Shown in pieces: positions 19,285 to 28,545 of a stretch of 64,000 nucleotides of DNA (positions within the stretch are counted from its first letter, which is position 1; every line of letters starts with the position of its first letter). This DNA is from Leucobacter zeae (lineage in GTDB: Bacteria; Actinomycetota; Actinomycetes; Actinomycetales; Microbacteriaceae), in NCBI RefSeq assembly GCF_016758175.1, contig NZ_QYAB01000001.1, forward strand, positions 309,089 through 373,088, read 5' to 3'. The translations under genes were made by a program, and so were the position numbers. A model generated the notes under the pieces. The model was given only the letters and a program-made list of their open reading frames with translations. It had not been told where the DNA came from and did not search any database.

Positions 19285-20426
19285 ATGCCGCAGCGCGCAC
19301 GTCGGCCTCGCCGGGCGGGGGCCTCGCCGGGTTCGCCCGCGCACTCGTCAGCCCGCGCGGTGCGGTCTACCTGCTGCTGCTCGTGCTGCTGATCGCGGTG
19401 ACGGTGCTGAACCCGTCGTTCGCGGAGCCGGGTCAGCTCGTCCGCTACATGCAGCGCGTGGCGCCGATCGCGGTCGTCGCGATCGGCCAGTACTTCGTCA
19501 TCGTGAGCGGTGAGTTCGATCTCTCCCAGGGGTCCCTCGTGACCACGCAGGTCGTGCTCGCCGGCACGCTCATCGGGCAGGACGACGCCAAGTCGCTGCC
19601 GATCCTGCTGCTCCTCGTCGCGATCGGCGTGATCGTCGGCGTGGTGAACGGTCTCGTCACGACCCTGCTCCGCGTGCCGTCGTTCATCGTCACGCTCGGC
19701 ATGATGCTCGTGCTCTACGGCGGCGTCATGTGGCTGACGGGCGGCGCGGCGACCGGGAACCCCGCGGACTCCTTCCGGCAGATCGGCCGTGGCGGGGTCG
19801 AGGGCCTCCCCGTCATCGGGGTCCTCCCGTGGGCCGTGATCCTGCTCGTCGCCTCGGTGGCGTTCGCGGCCTGGCTCTCGCGCCGCCCGTTCGGGAGGAC
19901 GCTCGTCGCGATCGGGGACAACCCGTCCGCGGGCTCCTTCGCGGGGGCCTCGGTGTGGCTGGCCAAGACCGGGGCGTTCGTGATCTCCTCGCTCGCGGCC
20001 ACCCTCGCCGGCGTGCTGCTCGTCGGCTACGCGGGCGTGCACCCTTCGGTCGGCCGGGGGTACGAGTTCATCGCGATCACCGCGGTCGTGCTCGGCGGCG
20101 TGGTGCTGGGCGGCGGGCGCGGATCGGTCTGGGGAGCGCTCGCCGGGGCCTTCGCGCTCGAGACGCTCTTCACGCTGCTGAACTTCACGTCGGTGCCCTC
20201 GACCATGCGCGACGCGATCCAGGGGGCCATCATCATCGCGGCCGTCGCCTACTCGGGCGCCGTCCTCCGCTCTCGCAGACGGGCCGGGGGCTCCGGCGCC
20301 GTGCCGGGGCGGGACCCAGAGACTCCCGGGGACTCCGGGTCGGAACCGGCGGGGAGCACCCCGCCATCGGAACCCGCGGGCAGCGGTGCCGCGCGGGGAG
20401 AACACGCAAAGGAGAACCGATCATGA
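19281..20426 (+). CDS. Sugar ABC transporter permease 2 (CUT2/RbsC type)
   Basis: The 381-residue membrane protein is a diverged paralogue of the previous permease. It has GQYFVIVSGEFDLSQGS in the first half and VVLGGVVLGGGRGSVWGA near residue 280. The pair makes a heterodimeric pore. The C-terminal 50 residues are a low-complexity Gly/Ser/Pro/Glu tail (PGDSGSEPAGS) not needed for transport in the family. Its TGA overlaps the ATG of the binding protein (ATGA). Confidence 0.94.
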   Translation: MNAAARTSASPGGGLAGFARALVSPRGAVYLLLLVLLIAVTVLNPSFAEPGQLVRYMQRVAPIAVVAIGQYFVIVSGEFDLSQGSLVTTQVVLAGTLIGQDDAKSLPILLLLVAIGVIVGVVNGLVTTLLRVPSFIVTLGMMLVLYGGVMWLTGGAATGNPADSFRQIGRGGVEGLPVIGVLPWAVILLVASVAFAAWLSRRPFGRTLVAIGDNPSAGSFAGASVWLAKTGAFVISSLAATLAGVLLVGYAGVHPSVGRGYEFIAITAVVLGGVVLGGGRGSVWGALAGAFALETLFTLLNFTSVPSTMRDAIQGAIIIAAVAYSGAVLRSRRRAGGSGAVPGRDPETPGDSGSEPAGSTPPSEPAGSGAARGEHAKENRS

Positions 20427-21637
20427 AACGATCGCTGAGCATCACGGCGAGTCTCGTCGGCGCGGCGTCGCTGATCCTGCTGGCGGGGTGCACGACGGAT
20501 CCGTCGGTCGAGAACCCGCAGGGCGAGGGCGGCGGCGAGACCCAGACCGAGGAGTCGGTCGAGTGGTTCGACCAGGAGGTCTTCGACCGGCAGGACGCGG
20601 AGCGCTCGGTCGTGCCCGAGGGGCCCGAGGAGCAGCCGTACCTGCAGACGATCAACGCCGAGATGCGCGACACCTCCGAGTTCAAGTCCGACGGCGCGAA
20701 GAAGATCTGCTTCGCGAACGCCTCGATCTCGAACCCGTGGCGCCAGACCGGCTGGATCACGATGAACGAGCAGCTCAAGGCGCTGCAGAAGTCCGGCGTG
20801 ATCTCGGAGATGGAGACGCGCGACGCGAAGGACAGCGATGACACGCAGATCGCCGACATCGACTACTTCATCTCGGAGGGCGACTGCGACGGCTTCGTCA
20901 TCTCGCCGAACTCGACCGCCGCGCTGACCCCGGCCGTCGAGCGCGCGTGCGACACGGGCAAGCCCGTCGTCGTGTTCGACCGCGGCGTGCAGACGGACTG
21001 CGCGGTCACGTTCATCCACCCGATCGGCGGATTCGCCTGGGGCATCGACACCGCCGAGTTCCTCATCGACAACTTGGAGAAGGGCGACAAGGTCGTCGCG
21101 CTGCGCATCCTGCCGGGCGTCGACGTGCTCGAGCAGCGCTGGGCCGGTGCCGAGAAGCTCTTCGACGAGGCCGGCATCGAGGCCGTCGACTACTTCACCG
21201 GTGCCGACCCCGCCGAGATCAAGAAGATCATCTCGGACGAGCTCGCCAAGGGCGACGTGCAGGGCGTCTGGATGGACGCGGGCGACGGCGCCGTCGCGGC
21301 GATCGAGGCCTTCGAGGACGCGGGCAAGGACTACCCCGTGATGACGGGCGAGGACGAGCTCAGCTTCCTCCGCAAGTGGAAGGAGACCGGGCTCACGGGC
21401 CTCGCCCCCGTCTACTCGAACTTCCAGTGGCGCACGCCGCTGCTCGCGATGGAGCAGATCTTCGCGGGCGAGGAGGTGCCGCAGGAGTGGGTGCTGCCGC
21501 AGAGCCCGATCACCGCCGAGGAGCTCGACGACTACCTCGCGCGCAACGAGGGGATGCCCGACGGCCACTACGCCAAGTTCGGCGGCGAGGACCTGCCGGG
21601 CTACCCGGAGGTCTGGCAGAAGCGCGTCATCCCGTAA
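20423..21637 (+). CDS. Sugar-binding lipoprotein of the ABC importer
   Basis: The 404-residue protein starts with a lipoprotein signal peptide ending in the lipobox LLAGC, then an acidic Gly/Glu linker. A periplasmic-binding-protein type 1 fold follows (Peripla_BP_4: NPWRQTGWITMNEQLKALQ, then DGFVISPNSTAALTPAV, then PVVVFDRGV). It is anchored outside the membrane and delivers the ligand to the two permeases. At about 400 residues it is longer than ribose-binding proteins (about 300), with extra sequence at the N-terminus, in the mature region before residue 85, and at the C-terminus. A GGAG ribosome site precedes the ATG. A strong inverted repeat after the gene may limit read-through into the isomerase genes. 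Confidence 0.92.
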   Translation: MKRSLSITASLVGAASLILLAGCTTDPSVENPQGEGGGETQTEESVEWFDQEVFDRQDAERSVVPEGPEEQPYLQTINAEMRDTSEFKSDGAKKICFANASISNPWRQTGWITMNEQLKALQKSGVISEMETRDAKDSDDTQIADIDYFISEGDCDGFVISPNSTAALTPAVERACDTGKPVVVFDRGVQTDCAVTFIHPIGGFAWGIDTAEFLIDNLEKGDKVVALRILPGVDVLEQRWAGAEKLFDEAGIEAVDYFTGADPAEIKKIISDELAKGDVQGVWMDAGDGAVAAIEAFEDAGKDYPVMTGEDELSFLRKWKETGLTGLAPVYSNFQWRTPLLAMEQIFAGEEVPQEWVLPQSPITAEELDDYLARNEGMPDGHYAKFGGEDLPGYPEVWQKRVIP

Positions 21638-21666
21638 GCCGCCCCGGGCGGGAGGGGCGCCGCTCC

Positions 21667-21732
21667 GTCATCCTGCGGAGCGTTGTCCCGTCATCCTGCG
21701 CGACGCGGGGAAGCAGCTCGCGCAGGATGACG
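21667..21732. repeat. CGTCATCCTGCGCGA hairpin inside the sugar operon
   Basis: The arms 21689-21703 and 21718-21732 are perfectly complementary over 15 bases with a 14-base loop. A third copy of GTCATCCTGCG lies at 21667-21677. It stands between the binding-protein and epimerase genes, a place where hairpins often tune relative expression. Its sequence matches the elements at 8766 and 54458. Confidence 0.8.
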
Positions 21733-21777
21733 CGGCTCCCGGCGCAGGACCGCAGTACACCATCGAGAGGAGCGACC

Positions 21778-22644
21778 ATGCAGCGGCAGCTGGGCGTGAA
21801 CACCTGGGTCTGGGCGTCGCCGCTCGACGACGACGCGCTCGCGCGGATCGCCGCCGTCGCCGACGGGATCGGGTTCGGGATCCTCGAGCTGCCGGTCGAG
21901 CGGCCGGGCGACTGGTCGCCCGCGCTCGCGGCGGAGCGCCTCGGCGAGCGCGGCATGGGCGCCAGGGTCGTCGGCGCGATGGGGGAGGGGCGCGACCTGC
22001 TCGACGACGCGCTGCGCGGCGCGACCCAGGAGTACCTGCGGCACTGCGTCGACGTGGCGGTCGCCCTCGGATCCCCCACCGTCGCCGGCCCGTTCACCGC
22101 GCGGACCGGGCGGGTCTGGCGCATGGATCCGTCCGACCGCGCGCACGCCGTGGCCGCGCTGCGCGAGGCGCTCCGCCCGGTCGCGGACTACGCCGCCGAG
22201 CGGGGCGTGACGCTCGCCGTCGAGCCGCTCAACCGCTACGAGACCAGCCTCATCAACACGGTCGCGCAGGCGGTCGACGCGCTCGATCCGCTCTTCGGCC
22301 GCGGGGTCGCGCTCGCCCTCGACGCCTACCACCTGAACATCGAGGAGCGGAGCCCCGCCGCGGCGATCCGCGCCGCGGGGTCCCGGATCGCGGTGTTCCA
22401 GGTCTGCGGCAACGATCGCGGGCCGGTGGGCCCCGACCACACCGACTGGGGCGCGATCCTCGACGCCCTCGACGATGTCGGATACGCCGGCCCGCTGACG
22501 CTGGAGAGCTTCACCGGCGACAACGATACGATCGCGACGGCGGCCTCGATCTGGCGCCCGCTCGCGGCGTCTCAGGACGAGCTCGCCCGCATCACGTTCG
22601 AGACCCTGACCGACCTGCAGCAGCGAAGGAGCCGCCTGCCATGA
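21778..22644 (+). CDS. TIM-barrel sugar isomerase/epimerase (ketose 3-epimerase-like)
   Basis: The 288-residue AP_endonuc_2/xylose-isomerase-like barrel contains the metal ligands expected of D-tagatose/D-psicose 3-epimerases: Glu in LAVEPLNRYE, Asp-x-x-His in ALDAYHLN, His-region VGPDHTDW, and the late Glu in LTLESFTG. It should interconvert ketoses or ketopolyols by proton transfer at C3. It is the sixth gene of the operon and overlaps the next by four bases. A GAGAGGAG ribosome site precedes the ATG. Its exact substrate presumably matches that of the upstream importer. Confidence 0.82.
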   Translation: MQRQLGVNTWVWASPLDDDALARIAAVADGIGFGILELPVERPGDWSPALAAERLGERGMGARVVGAMGEGRDLLDDALRGATQEYLRHCVDVAVALGSPTVAGPFTARTGRVWRMDPSDRAHAVAALREALRPVADYAAERGVTLAVEPLNRYETSLINTVAQAVDALDPLFGRGVALALDAYHLNIEERSPAAAIRAAGSRIAVFQVCGNDRGPVGPDHTDWGAILDALDDVGYAGPLTLESFTGDNDTIATAASIWRPLAASQDELARITFETLTDLQQRRSRLP

Positions 22645-23657
22645 CCCACGACGCATCCCACCCCGTCACCCTGTTCACCGGCCAGTGGGCCGACCTGCCG
22701 TTCGAGGAGGTCGCGCGGCTCGCAGCCGAGTGGGGCTACGACGGCCTCGAGATCGCGGCGTCCGGCGATCACCTCGACCTCGCCAGGGCGGACGCCGACG
22801 ACGCCTACCTGCGCTCGCGGCTCGAGATCCTCGACCGGCACGGACTGCGCGTCTGGGCGATCTCGAACCACCTCGCGGGGCAGGCCGTCTGCGACGACCC
22901 GATCGACTTCAGGCACCGCGCGATCGTGCGCGACTACGTGTGGGGCGACGGCGATCCCGAGGGCGTGCGCCAGCGGGCCGCTGCCGACATGATGCGCGCG
23001 GCGCGCGTCGCCCGCAAACTCGGCGCCGACGTCGTGACCGGGTTCACGGGATCGAAGGTCTGGCCGTACGTCGCGATGTTCCCCCCGGTGCCGCAATCGG
23101 TGATCGACGACGGATACGCCGACTTCGCCGAGCGCTGGAACCCCATCCTCGACGTCTTCGATTCCGAGGGCGTGCGGTACGCGCACGAGGTCCACCCGTC
23201 CGAGATCGCGTACGACTACTGGACGACCGTGCGCGCGCTGGAGGCGGTCGACCACCGGCACGCGTTCGGCCTGAACTGGGACCCCAGCCACCTCGTGTGG
23301 CAGGGCGTGGACCCGATCGGCTTCATCGTCGACTTCGCCGACCGCATCTGCCACGTCGACTGCAAGGACACCCGCCTGCGCCCCTCGACGGGTCGCTCGG
23401 GGATCCTCGGCTCGCACCTGCCGTGGGGCGACCCCAGGCGCGGCTGGGACTTCGTCTCGACGGGGCACGGAGACACCCACTGGGAGGACGCGTTCCGCGC
23501 GCTCGGGTCCATCGGCTATTCCGGGCCGATCTCGATCGAGTGGGAGGACGCCGGCATGGATCGCCTCCACGGCGCTGCCGAGGCGGTCGGGCGCATCCGC
23601 TCCCTGCTCTGGAAACGGCCCGACGCCGCGTTCGACGCCGCGTTCTCGAACCAGTAG
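22641..23657 (+). CDS. TIM-barrel sugar isomerase/epimerase (AP_endonuc_2 family)
   Basis: The 338-residue barrel begins FTGQWADLPFEEVARLAAEWG, shows metal-binding positions in HEVHPSEIAYDYWT (Glu, His), NWDPSHLVWQG (Asp, His), CHVDCKD and SIEWEDAGMDR (Glu). It belongs to the large group often paired with Gfo/Idh/MocA dehydrogenases in inositol-type, keto-sugar and oxidative glycoside breakdown. It completes the operon. Which reaction it performs (isomerisation, dehydration or elimination of a 3-keto-glycoside) cannot be told from the sequence alone. Confidence 0.82.
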   Translation: MTHDASHPVTLFTGQWADLPFEEVARLAAEWGYDGLEIAASGDHLDLARADADDAYLRSRLEILDRHGLRVWAISNHLAGQAVCDDPIDFRHRAIVRDYVWGDGDPEGVRQRAAADMMRAARVARKLGADVVTGFTGSKVWPYVAMFPPVPQSVIDDGYADFAERWNPILDVFDSEGVRYAHEVHPSEIAYDYWTTVRALEAVDHRHAFGLNWDPSHLVWQGVDPIGFIVDFADRICHVDCKDTRLRPSTGRSGILGSHLPWGDPRRGWDFVSTGHGDTHWEDAFRALGSIGYSGPISIEWEDAGMDRLHGAAEAVGRIRSLLWKRPDAAFDAAFSNQ

Positions 23658-23721
23658 CGCCCCGGGGTCGCCTGAGGCGCGCGGGCTCGACGCCCTCGGT
23701 CCCTGCGGGCGGAGGCTCCGG

Positions 23722-24609
23722 TCAGTAGCCCAGGCGCGACCGGATGTCGTTGAGGGTGTGCGATGACTGCAGCGCGGCGTCGGGGCCCACGACCGTGATG
23801 CCCTGCACGAGGATGTCGCCGACGAGCAGGCCGGTCAGGCTCTCCGAGGTGAGGCCCGTCGGGGTGTGCGGGGCCTGGATCACGACGTCCACCGGCTGCG
23901 AGAGCCGCTCGTGCAGATGGTCCGTCACGAGGATGACCTGCGCGCCGACGAGGTGCGCCTGCTCCAGGATCGCCTCGATGTCGCGGGTCATCCGCCCGGG
24001 TGCGAAGACCACGACCGCGTCGCCCGCGCCGAGGTGGAGGAGCTCGTCGGCGAGCATGAAGCCGTCGGCGCTCAGGTGGCGCGTGGTCAGGCCGGTCCGG
24101 CCGAGCCTGACTGCGAGATGCTCGGCCGCGACCTTCGAGGCGCCGAGGCCGTAGCAGGAGACCGTGCGGGCGTGGACGAGCAGGTTCACCGCGCTCGAGA
24201 GCGTCGCGTCCGCGTTCAGCGTGCGCGCGTGCTCGATGAGCGCCTGGGCCTCCGACCAGATCTCCTGCTGCACGCGGTCGATGTCGCGTCCGAGGTGCTC
24301 GATGCGCTGGCGCAGGCGCACGTCGGGTGCGACCTGCGAGGTCAGCGGAGCCGCGATCTCCTGCTTGAGCTCAGAGAGGCCCGAGTACCCGAGCGTCTGC
24401 AGCGTGCGCACCACCGAGGCGTTCGACGTCTTGCTCATCTCGCCGAGGTCGGCCGCGCTGGCGTAGAGCAGGCGCTCCGCCGATGTCGAGGAGAGCACCC
24501 GGCAGACCGCTCGTTCCGCGCGCGAGAGGCCGTCCCACGACCGCGCGATCCGGTCGCGCAGCCGCGATATCGACGGGTTCTCTGTATTGGTTGTTACGAA
24601 ATCATTCAT
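23722..24609 (-). CDS. MurR/RpiR-family transcriptional regulator
   Basis: The 295-residue protein has an N-terminal RpiR helix-turn-helix (SADLGEMSKTSNASVVRTLQ) and a C-terminal SIS sugar-phosphate-binding domain (about 140-270) with YGLGASKVAAEHLAVRL and VVFAPGRMTRD. It is divergent from the C45 peptidase/oligopeptide-transporter operon and is its probable regulator. The ATG at 24609 is chosen over an in-frame start at 24660, because the longer form would overlap the promoter and inverted repeats. The ligand of an SIS domain is usually a phosphorylated sugar or amino sugar, which would be unexpected for a pure peptide operon. Confidence 0.9.
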   Translation of the reverse strand: MNDFVTTNTENPSISRLRDRIARSWDGLSRAERAVCRVLSSTSAERLLYASAADLGEMSKTSNASVVRTLQTLGYSGLSELKQEIAAPLTSQVAPDVRLRQRIEHLGRDIDRVQQEIWSEAQALIEHARTLNADATLSSAVNLLVHARTVSCYGLGASKVAAEHLAVRLGRTGLTTRHLSADGFMLADELLHLGAGDAVVVFAPGRMTRDIEAILEQAHLVGAQVILVTDHLHERLSQPVDVVIQAPHTPTGLTSESLTGLLVGDILVQGITVVGPDAALQSSHTLNDIRSRLGY

Positions 24610-24649
24610 TCGTGTATCATCTTGTTTCAGTTCGGTGAATATTTGTAAC
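24593..24649. promoter_or_regulatory. AT-rich divergent promoter with imperfect inverted repeat
   Basis: GTTAC(G)AAAT at 24593-24602 and ATTTGTAAC at 24641-24649 are inverted relative to one another with one extra base, flanking the RpiR start. ACGAA and TTCGT words lie between them. This is the most AT-rich stretch in the window and carries the promoters of both the RpiR gene and the rightward operon. Operator function is inferred. Confidence 0.5.
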
Positions 24650-24698
24650 GGATGTTCCAATGCTACCCCGGGTTCCGGGAGACAGAGAGGTCGTACGA

Positions 24699-25883
24699 GT
24701 GACTACCCCACCCATCCGGCTCGTCGAGATCAGCGGACCGCCGCGCGAGCGCGGACGCCAGTACGGCGAGGCCGCGCGCGATCTCATCGAGCTCGCCATC
24801 GCCTACTACTCCGAGGCGCTCGGGGTGCAGACGGCGATGAGCTGGCCCGAGATCACCGCATCGGTCCGGAAGTGGCTCCCGCTCTGCGAGGAGCAGGCGC
24901 CGCACCTCGTCGAGGAGATGCGCGGAATCGCGGAGGGGGCCGGGGCGACGTTCGAGGAGATCCTCACGCTGAACCTCCGCGGAGAGTTCGTCCACAACCA
25001 CCGTGCGCAGCGGGCCGGGCACGGCGCTCAGGGTCTCCTCGCCGTCGAGTCCGACGACGAGGAGCGGGCCTCCGTCGACGGGTGCACCTCCTTCTTCCTC
25101 ACGGGCGCCGCGAGCGGCGCGTCGGGTCACACGCTCGTCGGCCAGAACTGGGACTGGCGCACGCGCACCGCCGAGACGACGATGGTGCTCCGCATCGTGC
25201 AGGATCCGCTGCCGACGCTCGTCATGCAGGTCGAGGCCGGGCAGGTCGGGCGTCACGGCGCGAACTCGGCGGGCATCGCGCTGAACGCCAACGGGCTCGG
25301 GGGCGCATTCGGCTCGGAGCTCGGGCTTCCCCAGACGCTCATCCGCCGCCTCGTGCTCGACCGGAGCGACATCGCCTCCGCGCTCAAGGTGCTCGTGAAG
25401 ACGCGCCCGCACATCGCGAGCAATGCGCTGCTCGCCGATCGCAGCGGGTACGGCATCGATCTCGAGACGACCCCGCACGGCATCGACTGGATCTACCCGG
25501 ACGCCGGCATGATCGCGCACACGAACCACTACCAGGCCTCGGTGCCGCCGCAGCTCGCGGGGCACTACCGGCCGGCATCATCGGACTCCCTGCTCCGTCT
25601 GCCGCGCGTGAGCGATGGCCTGCGGCGGGTCGCCGAGGCGACGTCGGCGGGGGAGGCCAGGGAGCTCGTGCGCACCGCGATGTCGGACCACCTCGGCTTC
25701 CCCGAGGGGGTGTGCACGCACCCGGTCCCCGGAGTCGACCCGCTGAAGCAGTGGTCGACGCTGCTCTCGAGCTGCGTCGACCTCACGAGCGGCGAGTACT
25801 ACGTCGCCGCCGGCTTCCCCTGCGAGACACCGTACGCTCGGCTGCCGTGGAACCTCTACGACGGCCCCGGCGCGCGCGACTGA
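24699..25883 (+). CDS. C45-family (acyl-CoA:6-APA acyltransferase-like) hydrolase
   Basis: The 394-residue protein belongs to the Ntn-hydrolase C45 family. RERGRQYGEAARDLI opens the propeptide, and DGCTSFF contains the Cys (about residue 129) that becomes the N-terminal nucleophile after self-cleavage. VGQNWDW and the NANGLGGAFG segment follow in the catalytic chain. Members hydrolyse or transfer acyl groups on amides (penicillin-type side chains, N-acyl amino acids or peptides). There is no signal peptide, so it should act in the cytoplasm on imported material. The GTG at 24699 is used because AGAGAGG lies eight bases upstream. It is the first gene of an operon with a full oligopeptide ABC importer. 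Confidence 0.88.
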   Translation: MTTPPIRLVEISGPPRERGRQYGEAARDLIELAIAYYSEALGVQTAMSWPEITASVRKWLPLCEEQAPHLVEEMRGIAEGAGATFEEILTLNLRGEFVHNHRAQRAGHGAQGLLAVESDDEERASVDGCTSFFLTGAASGASGHTLVGQNWDWRTRTAETTMVLRIVQDPLPTLVMQVEAGQVGRHGANSAGIALNANGLGGAFGSELGLPQTLIRRLVLDRSDIASALKVLVKTRPHIASNALLADRSGYGIDLETTPHGIDWIYPDAGMIAHTNHYQASVPPQLAGHYRPASSDSLLRLPRVSDGLRRVAEATSAGEARELVRTAMSDHLGFPEGVCTHPVPGVDPLKQWSTLLSSCVDLTSGEYYVAAGFPCETPYARLPWNLYDGPGARD

Positions 25884-25932
25884 GCGCCACGAATCTCCTC
25901 ATCGACATCCATACGCAAGGAGGCGTATCACC

Positions 25933-27588
25933 ATGACACACACGAAACTGCACCGCGTCAGGCTCGCGGCGAGCGCGGCGGCCATCGGGGCGCTCGCGCT
26001 CGCCGGATGCTCGGCGGGCGGGGGAGGCGGGACGAGCGGCCAGGGGACCGCGGAGCTCGATGTCCCGTTCGGCCCCGCGACGCCCGCCGCGGCCGGCGAA
26101 CTCGACTCCGCGACCTGGATGCTGCCCGCGGAGCCGACGACGCTCGACTCGGACATCGACGCGACGACTCCCGATGACATGATCCTCGCGAACACCTGCG
26201 ACCGGCTCATGCAGGTGCAGCCCGACCTCTCCCTCGGCAACGGCGTCGCCTCGGACGCGACGTGGGCTGACGACACCCACCTGGTGCTCACCATCAGACA
26301 GGACGCGACCTTCCACGACGGCAGCCGGGTGTCGACCGACGACGTCGTGTGGAGCATGCGCAGGCACGCGGCGGAGGGCGCGGCCGAGTCCGATGAGTAC
26401 GAGAAGGTCGTGTCGATCGACCGGACGGGCGCCGATCAGATCACCGTCACCACCACGCAGCCCGACGCGATCTTCCTCCAGGCCATGGCAGGCGACGGCG
26501 GTATCGTCTGGAATCCGCGCGTGATCGAGGCCGAGGGGGAGAAGTTCGGGAGTCCGACCTCCGCCTCGGCGTGCGGCGGGCCCTACGAGGTCGCGGAGTG
26601 GAAGCCGGGCGAGCAGGTGACGCTGGAGCGCAACGACGACTACTGGCAGGCGGACCGCGTGGGCAAGACCCAGCGCATCGTGCTGCGCTGGGCGGACGAG
26701 TCAGCGGCCGCCAATAGCTTGACCGCGGGCGAGGTCGACGGTGCGTACTTCGAGAACCCCGGCGCCGCGCAGCCCTTCCTGGGCAGCGCCGACAACGCCG
26801 TGTACCAGGGGCCGGCGACGAATACCTGGGTCGCCGTGACGACGCAGCGGGGCGCCCTGACCGACGCGCGCCTGCGACAGGCGCTGTCGCTCGCGATCAA
26901 CCGCGACGGGATCGCCCAGGCCGCATTCGGCGGCCTCGCCCGGCCGTGGAAGACCCCGGTGGGATCCGGCGCATGGGGGTACGAAGCCGATGCGTTCCAG
27001 GCCGCCTACGACGAGCTCGAGGGGGCGCCCGCCGCACCGGACGAGCAGGATCTCGCCGCCGCCGAGAAGCTCGTGGCGGAGGCGGGCGCGCCGAAGGATC
27101 CGATCGTCATCGCCTCGAACGGCTCGCCGGTGCACAACGTGATCGCGAATGCGCTGGTCGACGGGGCCAAGAAGATCGGACTGCCTGCCGAGATCCTCTC
27201 GGTGCCCGAGGTGCAGTACGGCGACTTCTACAACGACGAGCAGCTGCGCGATTCGGCGGATCTCTGGCCCGACGTCTACTACATCTCCAAGGCCGACCCG
27301 CTGGGGTTCTACAAGAACGGCCGGTCGGACTCGTCGCGCAACTTCGTCGGATTCGCCGATCCCGAGTACGACCGGCTCGTCGACGAGGGGTATGCGGCGA
27401 CGGACGACGCCGAGCGCGCGAAGATCTCCATCGAGCTCGAGCGCACCTGGGTGGAGAACGCGGTCTGGCTGCCTGTCGTCGCGACCCCGGCGACGCTCGT
27501 GATGTCGCAGGACGTCACCGGAGTGCCGTCATCGGCGGCCTACATCTACTATCCCTGGGTCGCCGACCTCGGGCGCGCGAAGGGATAG
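25933..27588 (+). CDS. Oligopeptide/nickel-type ABC substrate-binding lipoprotein
   Basis: The 551-residue SBP_bac_5 protein has a lipoprotein signal with lipobox ALAGC at residue 28, followed by a Gly/Ser linker. The family segments include FHDGSRVSTDDVVWSMRRH, GPYEVAEWKPGEQVTLERNDDYW and LRQALSLAINRDGIA. It captures a peptide-like ligand outside the membrane for the two permeases downstream. An AAGGAGG ribosome site precedes the ATG. The ligand is unknown. Because a C45 acyl-amide hydrolase lies immediately upstream, an N-acylated peptide or amide is a reasonable guess. Confidence 0.93.
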   Translation: MTHTKLHRVRLAASAAAIGALALAGCSAGGGGGTSGQGTAELDVPFGPATPAAAGELDSATWMLPAEPTTLDSDIDATTPDDMILANTCDRLMQVQPDLSLGNGVASDATWADDTHLVLTIRQDATFHDGSRVSTDDVVWSMRRHAAEGAAESDEYEKVVSIDRTGADQITVTTTQPDAIFLQAMAGDGGIVWNPRVIEAEGEKFGSPTSASACGGPYEVAEWKPGEQVTLERNDDYWQADRVGKTQRIVLRWADESAAANSLTAGEVDGAYFENPGAAQPFLGSADNAVYQGPATNTWVAVTTQRGALTDARLRQALSLAINRDGIAQAAFGGLARPWKTPVGSGAWGYEADAFQAAYDELEGAPAAPDEQDLAAAEKLVAEAGAPKDPIVIASNGSPVHNVIANALVDGAKKIGLPAEILSVPEVQYGDFYNDEQLRDSADLWPDVYYISKADPLGFYKNGRSDSSRNFVGFADPEYDRLVDEGYAATDDAERAKISIELERTWVENAVWLPVVATPATLVMSQDVTGVPSSAAYIYYPWVADLGRAKG

Positions 27589-27594
27589 CCGACC

Positions 27595-28545
27595 GTGACC
27601 CGTGTGATCCGCAGGCTCGGCGGCATGCTGCTGACGCTCGTGATCGCCTCGTTCGTGATCTTCGCCGCGATGTACGCGGCGCCCGGCGACCCCATGACGT
27701 TCCTGATCGGGAGCACTGAGGACGTGACGCCCGAGCGCATCGCGGCCGTGCGCGCCCAGTACCACCTCGACGAGCCGCTGCTCGCCCAGTACTGGCACTG
27801 GGCCTCGGGCGTGCTCACCGGCGATTTCGGCGAGTCGTTCAAGTACCACCAGCCGGTGGCGATGATCCTGGCGTCGCGCACGCCGGTGACGCTCTCGCTC
27901 GTCGCCTACGCGGCCGTGCTGCTCTGCATCTTCGGCATCGGGCTCGGGATCGTCGCCGCGGTGCGGCGGCGCCGGGCGGTGGACACCGCGATCGTCGGCG
28001 GAACGACGCTCGCGGGCAGCATCCCCGAGTTCGTGCTCGGCATCGCGCTCGTCGCGGTGTTCGCCGTGCAGCTGCAGTGGTTCCCGGTCGCGGGAGCCGG
28101 CAGCGGCGGCCTCGAGCGGCTGCACGCCCTCACCCTCCCCGCGATCACGCTGTCGCTCGCCTCGCTCGCGACGATCAGCCGGGTCACCCGGCAGGCGATG
28201 GTCGAGCAGTTCGACTCCGAGCACGTCGAGGCGGCCCGGGCCACGGGACTGCGCGAGCGCTTCATCGTCCGCGATCACGTACTCAGGGGCGCGTGGGGGC
28301 CGATCATCACCATGTTCGCCCTCGTGACGGCCAGCATGATCGCGGGCACCGTCGCCGTGGAGACGGTGTTCGGCATCTCGGGGATCGGGTCCCTCCTCGT
28401 CGAGGCCATCAACACGCACGATTTCCCCCTCGTCCAGGCCGTGATGCTCTTCATGGTCGTGGCCTACATGGTCGTGACGACGCTCGTCGACGTCGCCCTC
28501 CCCTTCCTCGACCCGAGAATCGCAGAACAGGCGGTGTCCTCATGA
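27595..28545 (+). CDS. Oligopeptide ABC permease (DppB-like)
   Basis: The 316-residue membrane protein has six predicted helices, starting with RLGGMLLTLVIASFVIFAAMYAAPGDP and including the EAA loop EAARATGLRERFIVRDHVLR. This is the DppB/OppB half of the translocation pore. The GTG is six bases after the binding-protein stop codon, and the gene overlaps the next by four bases. Confidence 0.94.
   Translation: MTRVIRRLGGMLLTLVIASFVIFAAMYAAPGDPMTFLIGSTEDVTPERIAAVRAQYHLDEPLLAQYWHWASGVLTGDFGESFKYHQPVAMILASRTPVTLSLVAYAAVLLCIFGIGLGIVAAVRRRRAVDTAIVGGTTLAGSIPEFVLGIALVAVFAVQLQWFPVAGAGSGGLERLHALTLPAITLSLASLATISRVTRQAMVEQFDSEHVEAARATGLRERFIVRDHVLRGAWGPIITMFALVTASMIAGTVAVETVFGISGIGSLLVEAINTHDFPLVQAVMLFMVVAYMVVTTLVDVALPFLDPRIAEQAVSS

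Noticed and set aside
24660..24698. A longer start (ATG at 24660) for the C45 hydrolase
   Set aside because: The GTG at 24699 has AGAGAGG at good spacing, whereas the ATG lies directly behind the inverted repeat in promoter DNA.
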